Below the pieces are notes generated by a model. The model was not told the DNA's origin and did not search any database. It saw only the letters and a program-made list of their open reading frames with translations. A stretch of 5,036 bases of DNA from an uncultured Actinomycetes bacterium (GTDB lineage: Bacteria; Actinomycetota; Thermoleophilia; Solirubrobacterales; Solirubrobacteraceae): contig CALAQT010000032.1 in NCBI GenBank assembly GCA_937888775.1, positions 1 to 5,036 of the forward strand, given 5' to 3'. Positions 1 through 5,036 of this stretch are shown here, piece by piece (the stretch's first letter is position 1; each line of letters begins with the position of its first letter). A program made the translations under genes and the position numbers.

Positions 1-524
1 TTGCTGGCGGCGTAGGAGAGCGTCGGGCCTGCAGCGAGGCGGCTCGTGAGGTCGCCGGGCTTGGCATGGCCTCGACCGGCCCCGAGTCCCCCGGCAGTCG
101 CGGGGCTGTCCGGGCGCGATCCTCGTCACGGCAACGCGCCGTTCGTCGACATGATGACCCTCGGCAACTCCGGCGGTGCCGGGCACGCCCACGGCGACGG
201 TTGGATGACCAACGGCGAGACGAGCGACGCCGGCTCGATGATGCGCGACAGTACCGAGGTGCTCGAGCCGCTGCGCCCTATCCGTGTGTGGGTGGCTGGA
301 TCATGTCCGAGCGGGCACACGCCACCTACGGTGTCGTGCTGGCAGACGACGACAGCGTCGATGAGCCGGCCACGGCGGCCCTGCGTGCCGAGCTGAAGGG
401 CGGCGGGTCATCGCTGGTCCCGTCGGCGCCGTCGGGAGATCCGGTGCTGCACCTGATCGCCCAGGGCGAGCGGCTATGGGCGACCGGCGGCAGGCCCCAC
501 GGACTGCTCAGAGCCATCCGCTGA
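1..524 (+). pseudogene. Hydantoinase B / oxoprolinase-family protein, degraded C-terminal remnant
   Basis: HyuB-type proteins are subunits of ATP-dependent hydantoinases, oxoprolinases and related acetone/acetophenone carboxylases. Two pieces of this family are visible in different frames. Frame 1 (about 100-290) reads GRDPRHGNAPFVDMM, then a Gly-rich GNSGGAGHAHGDGW stretch, then STEVLEPLRPIRVW, the typical HyuB region before the SGGxGxxRGG segment. Frame 3, from about 288, reads VGGWIMSERAHATYGVVL and VDEPATAALRAEL, the typical HyuB C-terminus, and stops at 522-524. The roughly 100-residue segment normally between them (SGGAG/RGG) is absent, so an internal deletion with frame change near 286-300 is inferred. 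A frame-1 stop at 13-15 and unconvincing homology before about 100 suggest the left part is also damaged or lies in another frame. The gene is convergent with mct, with 15 bases between stops. The family call is fairly sure; the substrate cannot be told. Alternative: an acetone carboxylase-like alpha subunit. Confidence 0.6.
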
Positions 525-539
525 GCGCGCCGCTGTGCC

Positions 540-1766
540 CTATGCGCAGGTTCGCGAGGCGATGACTCCGTCGGCCAGCAGGCGCCCTATCTCTACGTCG
601 CTGAGTCCCAGGATGCCGCCCAGGACTTCCTCGGTGTGCTCTCCGAGTTGAGCCGTGCGCTGAACAGGGAGGCGCTCGACGGCCGAGAAGTCGAGCGGAG
701 AGCCGGGCGTCAGGTATGTGCCGACGCCGGGATGCTCGACCTGCGCGAACATCGGATTGTCCACGGAGCAGCGTGGGTCCTCGCTGACTAGCTGACGGAA
801 CGTCTGGTAGGGCCCCCAGCAGACGCCGTGGCTGGTGAATGTGTCTCGAATGCTGGGCAGCTCACGCGCCGCGAACCAGGGTCGAAGCAGCGCCGCCAGC
901 AAGTCACGGGCCGCGAAGCGCCCGCCCTCGGTGCCCAGATCGTGCCCGGTTGCCTCTTCGATTCGGGCGCTGGCCTCGTGGATGCCGGTAGCGTCCCGCA
1001 ACGCTCTCCATTGGCGTGGAGTCAGGGCCACGACCATTACGCGGCGTCCGTCGCTGGTCTCGAAGTCGAGGCCGAAGGCGCCGTATACGTGGTTGCCATC
1101 CCTCGATTGGTCGCCCTCGCCCAGCTGAGCCTCGGCGAGCCGTCCGAGGTTGCCGACCATCGCGAACGCGACGTCTGACAGCGACAGCGACACGAGCTGA
1201 CCGTCTCCAGTGGACAGGCGCTGACGCTCAGCGGCGAGCAGGCCGACCGCAGCCAACGTCCCCGCGGCAACGTCCCAGGCCGGGAGCACGGCGTTGGAGG
1301 GCTCGGCGAGGTTGCGGGGTCCAGTCGCCCAGGGGAAGCCGCTGGCGGAATTCACGGTGTAGTCGACCTCGCTGCTGCCGTCACGATTGCCGGAGAGGGC
1401 GACCATGACGAGGTCGCCGCGGAGCTTGCGCAGCGCTTCGTAGGAGCGCCACCCGCGGGCAGGCAGGTTCGTGAGCAGCAGGCCACCTCCCCGACCGGGC
1501 GCGGTGATCAACGCGGTGGCCAGCTCCTGACCCCGCTCGGACGTCAGGTCGATCTCGACCGAGCGCTTGGACTTGTTGAGGCCCGCCCAGTAGAGGCTCT
1601 GACCGTCGCGAGCCAGCGGCCAGCGATGGGCGTCCGGGCCGCCGCCGAGTGGATCGATGCGGATCACGTCGGCACCGAGCTGGGCCAGGGTCATCCCCGC
1701 CAGCGGCGCCGCCACGAACGCCGAGCTCTCGACGATGCGGAGGTCGCCGAGGATCGCTGGTGTCAT
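540..1766 (-). CDS. mct: 2-methylfumaryl-CoA isomerase (mesaconyl-CoA C1-C4 CoA transferase), class III CoA-transferase
   Basis: This 408-residue protein belongs to the CaiB/BaiF (class III) CoA-transferases and looks complete. Mct moves CoA within one molecule, converting mesaconyl-C1-CoA (2-methylfumaryl-CoA) to mesaconyl-C4-CoA, a cytoplasmic step of the 3-hydroxypropionate bicycle. Seen in the sequence: SAFVAAPLAGMTLAQLGADV (residues 15-34), GGGPDAHRWP (41-50), WAGLNKSKRS (60-69), EVDYTVN (133-139), LPAWDVAAG (161-169) with Asp165 at the position of the family's nucleophile, VYGAFGLDFET (228-238), HPGVGTYLTPGSPLDF (345-360) and LGEHTEEVL (374-382), a class III hallmark. These blocks and the length match, from memory, Chloroflexus Mct much better than formyl-CoA or carnitine CoA-transferases. 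The ATG start puts the conserved LRIVESSAF block at residue 9, as expected; the ribosome binding site is weak. No other bicycle genes (mch, meh, mcl) are visible nearby, so its pathway here is open: it may serve mesaconate, glyoxylate or propionyl-CoA assimilation. Alternative: another intramolecular or dicarboxylate CoA-transferase of the same subfamily. Confidence 0.85.
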   Translation of the reverse strand: MTPAILGDLRIVESSAFVAAPLAGMTLAQLGADVIRIDPLGGGPDAHRWPLARDGQSLYWAGLNKSKRSVEIDLTSERGQELATALITAPGRGGGLLLTNLPARGWRSYEALRKLRGDLVMVALSGNRDGSSEVDYTVNSASGFPWATGPRNLAEPSNAVLPAWDVAAGTLAAVGLLAAERQRLSTGDGQLVSLSLSDVAFAMVGNLGRLAEAQLGEGDQSRDGNHVYGAFGLDFETSDGRRVMVVALTPRQWRALRDATGIHEASARIEEATGHDLGTEGGRFAARDLLAALLRPWFAARELPSIRDTFTSHGVCWGPYQTFRQLVSEDPRCSVDNPMFAQVEHPGVGTYLTPGSPLDFSAVERLPVQRTAQLGEHTEEVLGGILGLSDVEIGRLLADGVIASRTCA

Positions 1767-1857
1767 GCTACGACTGCTCGTTTCAAGCTCGTGATTAGGA
1801 GCATCGACCCCTCGTTGCGTTTGTTATGTCAGTCTGTCGGACGATATATCCTACCGT
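1767..1857 (-). promoter_or_regulatory. Upstream region of mct, possible promoter
   Basis: This stretch is clearly more A+T-rich than its surroundings, notably at 1813-1853, and lies between the broken permease and the mct start codon. On the minus strand it contains a TGACAT hexamer and a TAGGATATAT stretch, and the short palindrome GTCGGAC, but no -35/-10 pair with standard spacing. There is also no strong Shine-Dalgarno sequence before the ATG at 1766. A promoter here is inferred from position and composition only. Confidence 0.2.
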
Positions 1858-2013
1858 GAGACCGAGGCCGACGAAGCTCAATCCGGCGAGCGCGAGTACC
1901 GCGTAGCCAAACGCGGCCGCCATCTGGATGAACAGCGCCGGCAACAGGTGTGGCGCGACGTGGCGAGCAATGATGGCGCTGGCGTGGGGAGGCGGGACGG
2001 TCTGGTACGCCAG
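1858..2013 (-). pseudogene. DppC/OppC-type ABC transporter permease remnant
   Basis: On the minus strand an open frame reads ASAIIARHVAPHLLPALFIQ, then MAAAFGYAVLALAGLSFVGL. This is the conserved region of the second inner-membrane permease of peptide/nickel ABC importers, normally of the form RHVLPN...PPLIVQ...AILAEAGLSFLGLG, containing the loop that docks on the ATPase and the following membrane helix. Only about 50 residues of the usual 280-300 remain. After GLSFVGLGL, where the family continues with a PxxPSWG-like motif, the frame goes on with unrelated residues and stops at 1795-1797. Upstream the frame is closed by a stop at 2089-2091, and residues before about 2013 do not resemble the family. 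The fragment lies in the same direction as mct and about 90 bases upstream of it, so mct's upstream DNA is probably a rearrangement scar. The family is fairly sure; the transported substrate is unknown. Confidence 0.6.
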
Positions 2014-2092
2014 GCGCCGCGGGCGCTGGCCGTCGACACTGTCGGCTAGGCTGTTTGCGCGTCTACTCGGCAGGCGTAATCCCCTGACCTAG

Positions 2093-2287
2093 ATCGAGCT
2101 CGCCGTCCGTGGTGCGCTGACCGCGGGCGCCCACGACGGACGCGCGGTCGCGGTCCTGGTCAGCCGTGGCTCTCGCGTCACGCCGGGAGCACTGGATGAT
2201 CTCCCGCAGCGCCTGCAGAGCCTCGGGGCGCCAGTGCCGACGCTCGACCAATACGACGAGCTGCTCGTGGCAGGGGGAGCACGATGA
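2093..2287 (+). pseudogene. istA: IS21-family transposase IstA, C-terminal tail only
   Basis: The frame reads IELAVRGALTAGAHDGRAVA and ends in TLDQYDELLVAGGAR before the stop at 2285-2287. This resembles the C-terminal end of IstA in high-GC IS21 elements, where a segment with AGAHDGRAV is followed by a Pro-rich stretch and a YDxLL motif just before istB. About 64 of the usual 400-500 residues are present, so the DNA-binding and DDE catalytic domains are missing. An in-frame TAG at 2090-2092 closes the frame upstream. The overlap with the istB start (ATGA, 2284-2287) implies translational coupling in the ancestral element and supports the call. The homology is from memory; the position next to istB is the strongest argument. 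Confidence 0.65.
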
Positions 2288-2505
2288 GCGCCCCGGCGAA
2301 GGTCCAAGCGATGGAGACACTGATCGAGGCGCACGCCGTCGAGCTGAAGCTCCCGACCGTCCGCGCCCGCTTCCGAGCCCTGGCCGAGGAGGCAACCCGC
2401 GGTCAGCAAACCCCGACCGCCTATCTCGCCGCGCTCCTGGAAGCAGAGGTCACAGAGCGCGCCCAGCGCCGCGAACACAGACAGCTCATCGACGCACGCT
2501 TTGAA
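2284..2505 (+). pseudogene. istB: IS21-family helper ATPase IstB, N-terminal fragment
   Basis: IstB is the AAA+ ATPase that acts with IstA in IS21 transposition. The first 74 residues match its N-terminal domain: METLIEAHAVELKLPTVRAR (residues 10-29), FRALAEEA, TAYLAALLEAEVTERAQRRE and LIDARF. A GGGGGA ribosome binding site lies about six bases before the ATG, which overlaps the istA stop. After residue 74 the sequence no longer looks like IstB; the frame runs on to 2625 with Pro/Ser/Arg-rich residues that are antisense to the intron reverse transcriptase. The Walker A motif (GxxGTGKTHLA), expected near residue 100-110, and everything after it are absent, so no ATPase can be made. The normal length is about 250 residues. 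Confidence 0.75.
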
Positions 2506-3172
2506 CCGCCCCGGGAATCTTGGAGTCCACCACCCACCCGTAACTGTCCTTCAGATGCTCGCTGGCTTCGGCTACTGCCGTGTGGCAGCTCCGGCCAGGT
2601 CGGAAACCGTGGCTACTCGGACTGAACGTCGGCTCATACGCAGGTTCGAGTACCTGACGTATGGCCTCCTGAACAACGCGATCTACCACGTTAGGAATCC
2701 CCAACCCGCGCCGTCCGCCTCCCGCCTTGGGGATCATCGCCCGGCGAATCTCACCCGGACGGTAGCTCCCATCAAGCAAAGCGGCGCACAGCTTCGGATA
2801 GACGATCGGCCACTGCTCGCGCAGCGCGTCAGTCGTCTGCCCATCCGGGCCAGGCGCTCCTTTATTCGACGCCACCTTCGCGAGCGCCGAATCCAACCGC
2901 TTCGTTACCTCTTCCATCGTCACCGGCGCGCTCTTCTCGTCTTTGACGACCGCCTGCGGCACCCCCGCCTGGCCGGTCCCCGATAGGTTCGAGGCCACCA
3001 CGCGAGCGGACCCTTGCGAGTCTTCTGCTGTCGCGATCGGCAATCTGAGCTGCTGCGCCTCTTCTTCGACCGGGACCGTCTTCCCTCGCCCACGGGCACT
3101 CGACCCCACGGGCTCAGCGGGCATTACCCCGCCTTGCGGTACTACACGGTCCTCCGACTTCTGCTGGGCCAT
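2486..3172 (-). pseudogene. ltrA: Group II intron reverse transcriptase/maturase, N-terminal fragment
   Basis: The protein is the intron-encoded reverse transcriptase and splicing factor. From the preferred ATG at 3172 (AAGG ribosome binding site five bases upstream; an in-frame ATG also exists at 3190) come about 90 residues of variable N-terminus, then GAPGPDGQTTDALREQW, YRPGEIRRAMIPKAGGGRRG, LGIPNVVDRVVQEAIRQVLE and SSHGFRPGRSCHTAV, the RT-0 to RT-2 blocks, ending in YGWVVD just where RT-3 (D-[IL]-xxxFD) should begin. After position 2525 the frame turns into unrelated residues (SKIPGAVQSVRR) and stops at 2486-2488, inside the antisense of istB. The YADD active site, thumb/maturase domain X and any DNA-binding or HNH domain are absent. 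About 216 of more than 400 residues remain. The family is certain; the fragment is presumably inactive. Confidence 0.88.
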
Positions 3173-3546
3173 CGGCCTTCGTCCTTTCATTCTCCGGCCT
3201 ACCGAACCTCGGAGCCCAACAGATCTCCCGGGGTAAAACGCTGAGATTTCGTCGTGATCCCGTCGCCAACACGCCCCCCAGTACCAACAGGAACAGGGCA
3301 TCGCTGCCGGCGGCCAGCTCGCCCACCAAGGGACGCCTTACGGCGCTTCACTCTCGTTCGCGACCACGACACATCTACGGCTTCCTTCAGACCCGTCCTC
3401 ACGGAAGCCCACCAGCCAGCGCAAGCACCAGCGAGCCGCCCGGTCAATTCCGGGCCACGCCCTTGCCTCATCGATGTTGGGTTCCCCCTGTCAGGGTCCC
3501 AGGACAGGACTTCCACCTCCGATCTCAAACGTCATGCCCGGCACAC
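2525..3546 (-). mobile_element. Group IIC intron, 5' part (RNA domains I-III plus start of domain IV ORF), 3' truncated
   Basis: On the minus strand the intron appears to begin at 3546 with GTGTGCCGGGCATGAC, matching the GUGYG start and the GUGUGCCCGGCAUGGG beginning of group IIC introns such as the Oceanobacillus iheyensis intron. Further matches in the same order are AGGTGGAAGTCCTG in domain I, TCTGAAGGAAGC near 3385-3395, and TTTTACCCCGGGAGATCTG just before the reading frame (about 3220-3240). The distance from the 5' end to the reverse transcriptase start (about 375 bases) suits the small IIC class. The intron breaks off inside its reverse transcriptase gene near 2525, so the RNA domains V and VI with the catalytic triad and branch point are missing. 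It should be unable to splice or move. The 5' boundary is inferred from the consensus only. Confidence 0.75.
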
Positions 3547-3576
3547 CGCTACGCCCTACGGGCTCCGGCTCCGCGG
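3547..3576 (-). other. Possible stem-loop in the 5' exon flank of the group IIC intron
   Basis: Group IIC introns typically insert just after intrinsic terminator or attC-like hairpins. On the minus strand the flank holds GCCC-GTA-GGGC (3553-3563), nested within CCGC/GCGG arms (3573-3576 and 3546-3549). The small hairpin ends seven bases before the inferred intron start, the side expected for this class. The stem is short and the T-run of a classical terminator is lacking, so this is a weak call. Confidence 0.25.
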
Positions 3577-3716
3577 TCATCGCCTGTCGAACCCAGAGAG
3601 CCGTTCAGGCAGCTTTCAACCTACACAGCCACTTCAAGCCGCCGCGCCGGGGCCACTGCTAACCGCCGCGCCCACGAGCTCGTCGGAGCACCGATCTGTG
3701 CTCAGCGAGTGAGAGG

Positions 3717-3743
3717 CACGAGCGTCTGTGCCGCGCGCTCGTG
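3717..3743. repeat. 8-bp inverted repeat, terminator-like hairpin
   Basis: CACGAGCG (3717-3724) and CGCTCGTG (3736-3743) are perfect reverse complements around an 11-base loop. No T-run follows on either strand. It sits in the roughly 195-base gap between the intron 5' end and the IS110 remnant, where I find no gene. It may be a former terminator or part of a lost element end; the function is unknown. A separate 10-bp palindrome, ACGAGCTCGT, lies at 3674-3683. Confidence 0.35.
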
Positions 3744-3990
3744 ACGGGCCCCTCGACCGCGCTTGCCACCAGTCCTCGAGCTCCGGTGAGCCGCGGAGGA
3801 GACCGGCAGATCAACACAGCGATCTACACGATCGAGCTCTCACGCACCGTTCAACACGCCCCAAGCCGCGCACACATGCAACGCAGAATCGAAGAAGGCA
3901 AGACCAAGCGAGAGGCCATGCGCTCCCTCAAGCGACAGCTCTCACGCCACCTCTACAAGCAGCTCACCAACACACCCTTGACAACAAAGA
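3741..3990 (+). pseudogene. IS110-family transposase, C-terminal fragment
   Basis: IS110-family enzymes are DEDD transposases with a C-terminal Transposase_20 domain. The frame from 3786 reads VSRGGDRQINTAIYTIEL, then RRIEEGKTKREAMRSLKRQL and SRHLYKQLTNTPLT, matching the well-known C-terminal pattern RGGNRQLN...EGKTKREALRCLKRHLARxLY of these proteins. Only about 67 of roughly 350-400 residues are recognisable; the RuvC-like N-terminal half is missing. Just upstream, another frame (about 3757-3780) reads SSSSGE, which may be the conserved SSG motif displaced by a frameshift; this is uncertain. No stop follows the usual LTxTPLTT ending: the frame continues through unrelated sequence to 4086-4088, so either the stop codon was mutated or the element end was lost at about 3985-3992. 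Confidence 0.75.
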
Positions 3991-4077
3991 AGCATCCACT
4001 GGCTCATGTTCCTGATCGGGATCCCGATCCCGATCTTCTGGGTCATCGGCGGGCTGATGCCGCCGGTTCGCAGATAG
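3982..4077 (+). pseudogene. C-terminal tail of an unknown membrane protein
   Basis: A frame open from 3982 reads HWLMFLIGIPIPIFWVIGGL followed by MPPVRR and a stop at 4075-4077. It contains one strongly hydrophobic stretch of about 20 residues ending in a short basic tail, typical of the last transmembrane helix of a small inner-membrane protein (positive-inside rule). No start codon with a ribosome binding site is present and the frame is closed upstream at 3979-3981, so the rest of the gene was probably lost when the IS110 sequence became joined here. The hairpin just downstream supports a true gene end. I do not recognise the family. It could instead be a chance hydrophobic frame. Confidence 0.4.
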
Positions 4078-4094
4078 CCGTGCCCTGATCGGCG

Positions 4095-4114
4095 GGCGGC
4101 CGTTGTGGGCCGCC
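4095..4114. terminator. Terminator-like hairpin after the membrane-protein tail
   Basis: GGCGGCC (4095-4101) pairs perfectly with GGCCGCC (4108-4114) around a six-base loop, and a G-U pair can extend the stem. It begins 17 bases after the stop at 4077. There is no U-tract, as is common for such hairpins in high-GC bacteria. It lies between convergent reading directions and could serve either side. The rest of 4115-4285 holds no gene that I can support. Confidence 0.45.
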
Positions 4115-4285
4115 TGAACGTCTCAATTGTGCCGGCGCCGCCCCGACCGGACCCAGTAGGCTGGAGCCGCTGCCCCGTCGGCAGCAGATGGTCGGTGGCG
4201 GCGCCGGCCTGGCGGTGCTTCCCGTATTCAGCGGGCTGGCTGGTGCACCGGCAGTCGAGTGGATGCCCGCGGCCCGGGTGACGGG

Positions 4286-5036
4286 TCAGAGCGCAAGGCC
4301 GATTGGGGCTTCCAGGAGGCTCGTGATCTCCAGCAGCAGTCGCGCCGCGTCGGCTCCGTAGAGGACGCGGTGGTCGCAGCTCAGCGTGAGCGTCATCAGC
4401 GTGCGGTCCACGATCTGCCCGTCCACGCGCGCGAGCGTGTCGCGCAGCGCGCCGACACCGAGGATCGCAACCTCGGGGGGATTGATGACGGGGGTGATCG
4501 CGCTCATGCCGAACATGCCGAGGTTCGAGACGGTGAACGTGCCGCCGCTGAGCTCCGGCGGCGTGATCTCGCCCGCTCTGACCCGTCCCGCGAGCCGGCG
4601 GGTCTCCTCGGCCAGCGCGCCGAGCGACAGCCTGTCCGCGTCCCGGACGACCGGGACGATCAGCGCTCCGTCGGCGGCGACGGCCACGCCTATGTTGATC
4701 CGCTCGTGCTCGACGAAGGCGCCGCCGGCGAACGACGCGTTGGCCCTCGGGTGCCGGCGCAGGGCGATCGCGCTCGCCTTCACGATCAGGTCGTTGAGCG
4801 ACGGGATGTCCCCTTCGCCGCGCTTTGATAGTTCGGCGCGAAGCGAGATCGCCGCGTCCATCACGACCTCGCTCTGGACCTGGAAGTGGGGGACCGTCGT
4901 CTTCGACTCCGTCATGCGCCGGGCGATCAGCTGCTGCCGGCGGGTCGCCTCGACGCGTCTTCCGGCTCCGCGGTCGCCGTCCGCGCCGGGGGCCTCGCCG
5001 GCCGGCTGCTGCGCCGGGCGCGCCGGGCTCCATTGC
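4286..5036 (-). CDS. Dihydrolipoamide acyltransferase (E2) of a 2-oxo acid dehydrogenase complex, C-terminal catalytic domain, 5' partial
   Basis: E2 transfers the acyl group from lipoamide to CoA and forms the cytoplasmic core of pyruvate, 2-oxoglutarate or branched-chain 2-oxo acid dehydrogenase complexes. The frame is open to the right edge, giving 249 visible residues; the internal ATG at 4915 lies inside the conserved LIARRMTESKTTVPHF block and is not the true start. Visible in order: an Ala/Pro/Gly-rich linker (first 30 residues), LIARRMTESK at the start of the catalytic domain, LNDLIVKASAIALRRHP, INIGVAVAADGALIVPVVRD, GGTFTVSNLGMFGMSAITPV, INPPEVAILGVGAL, and SCDHRVLYGADAARLL near the end. 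The lipoyl and E1/E3-binding domains must lie beyond the window. The active-site motif, normally DHRxxDG, here reads DHRVLYG: His222 is kept and the Asp is Tyr226 (visible-residue numbering). The acyl specificity cannot be decided from this part. Confidence 0.88.
   Translation of the reverse strand, partial: QWSPARPAQQPAGEAPGADGDRGAGRRVEATRRQQLIARRMTESKTTVPHFQVQSEVVMDAAISLRAELSKRGEGDIPSLNDLIVKASAIALRRHPRANASFAGGAFVEHERINIGVAVAADGALIVPVVRDADRLSLGALAEETRRLAGRVRAGEITPPELSGGTFTVSNLGMFGMSAITPVINPPEVAILGVGALRDTLARVDGQIVDRTLMTLTLSCDHRVLYGADAARLLLEITSLLEAPIGLAL

Larger units (their letters stand above)
2091..2510 (+). mobile_element. IS21-family insertion sequence remnant (3' end of istA, 5' end of istB)
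   Basis: The order istA then istB with a four-base ATGA overlap is the standard arrangement of IS21-family elements, in which IstA is the DDE transposase and IstB its AAA+ helper. Only the tail of istA and the head of istB remain, so both outer ends of the element are gone and no terminal inverted repeats can be seen. The left break lies near 2090, where the istA frame meets a stop; the right break lies at about 2503-2525, where istB meets a group II intron fragment on the other strand. The remnant cannot move by itself. Confidence 0.75.

Noticed and set aside
828..1408. Several plus-strand frames opposite mct.
   Set aside because: They are antisense shadows of a gene with strong family motifs throughout.
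2486..3172. Possibility that the reverse transcriptase is a diversity-generating or defence (retron/Abi-type) enzyme and part of a new system.
   Set aside because: The motif set, the group IIC RNA directly upstream and the lack of the catalytic half show a broken intron-encoded protein.
3199..3528. Minus-strand frame of 109 residues upstream of the reverse transcriptase, and the in-frame extension of the reverse transcriptase to 3301.
   Set aside because: Both lie within intron domains I-III, whose sequence matches known structured RNA; the protein sequences resemble nothing, and a better start with a ribosome binding site exists at 3172.
3254..3712. Plus-strand frame of 152 residues across the intron 5' region.
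   Set aside because: It is the complement of the intron's structured RNA; the translation is Arg/Pro/Ser-rich with no family signal.
4014..4036. Short tandem GATCCC-like repeat (GATCGGGATCCCGATCCCGATC).
   Set aside because: It encodes the Ile-Gly/Ile-Pro repeats of the hydrophobic tail; two to three imperfect copies are not enough for a regulatory repeat or CRISPR call.
4188..4361. Small plus-strand frame starting MVGGGAGLAVLPVFSGLAGA, which could look like a signal peptide.
   Set aside because: It runs antisense into the well-supported E2 gene and stops there; there is no convincing ribosome binding site and the composition fits chance in high-GC DNA.
3942..5033. Long open frame on the minus strand rich in Arg, Gly, Pro and Ala.
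   Set aside because: It overlaps the E2 catalytic domain in another frame of the same strand, has no recognisable motif, and shows the Arg/Pro-rich composition typical of off-frame translation of high-GC coding DNA.
1..5036. tRNA, rRNA, riboswitch or CRISPR array.
   Set aside because: No cloverleaf, conserved rRNA stretch, known riboswitch core or regularly spaced repeat was found by eye on either strand.

Overview
The window is high-GC DNA (roughly two thirds G+C by eye) with bacterial gene structure. The protein families present (a mesaconyl-CoA transferase, hydantoinase B, an oligopeptide-type ABC permease, an IS21 pair, a group IIC intron and a 2-oxo acid dehydrogenase E2) would fit a high-GC Actinomycetota-like soil or environmental bacterium, perhaps of the Thermoleophilia type. 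That placement is an inference; nothing here fixes the taxon.

Layout, left to right. At 1-524 (+) lies the decayed C-terminal end of a hydantoinase B / oxoprolinase-type gene, with a frame change and an apparent internal deletion near 286-300. At 540-1766 (-), convergent with it, is the only complete gene: a class III CoA-transferase that closely resembles 2-methylfumaryl-CoA isomerase (Mct) of the 3-hydroxypropionate bicycle. Directly upstream of mct, about 1858-2013 (-), is a scrap of a DppC/OppC-type ABC permease.

From about 2090 to 3990 is a pile of broken mobile elements. The C-terminal tail of IstA overlaps the start of IstB by four bases (an IS21 remnant, +). IstB breaks off at about 2505 and meets, on the opposite strand, a group IIC intron that is also broken. 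The intron keeps its 5' end at 3546, its folded RNA domains I-III and the N-terminal part of its reverse transcriptase, but has lost the catalytic YADD region, the maturase domain and RNA domains V/VI. Next comes the C-terminal end of an IS110-family transposase (+, about 3741-3990), which runs directly into the C-terminal tail of an unknown membrane protein (stop at 4077), followed by a terminator-like hairpin at 4095-4114.

At 4286-5036 (-) is the C-terminal catalytic domain of a dihydrolipoamide acyltransferase (E2 of a 2-oxo acid dehydrogenase complex), open at the right edge. It has Tyr where the usual active-site motif has Asp.

Only mct and the E2 gene look functional. Both concern CoA-thioester metabolism, but they are separated by the mobile-element debris and nothing suggests a shared operon. 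The window reads as an accessory, repeatedly rearranged junction region rather than a new defence or mobile system. The points most worth following up are the lone Mct, the group IIC intron 5' half and the altered E2 active site.
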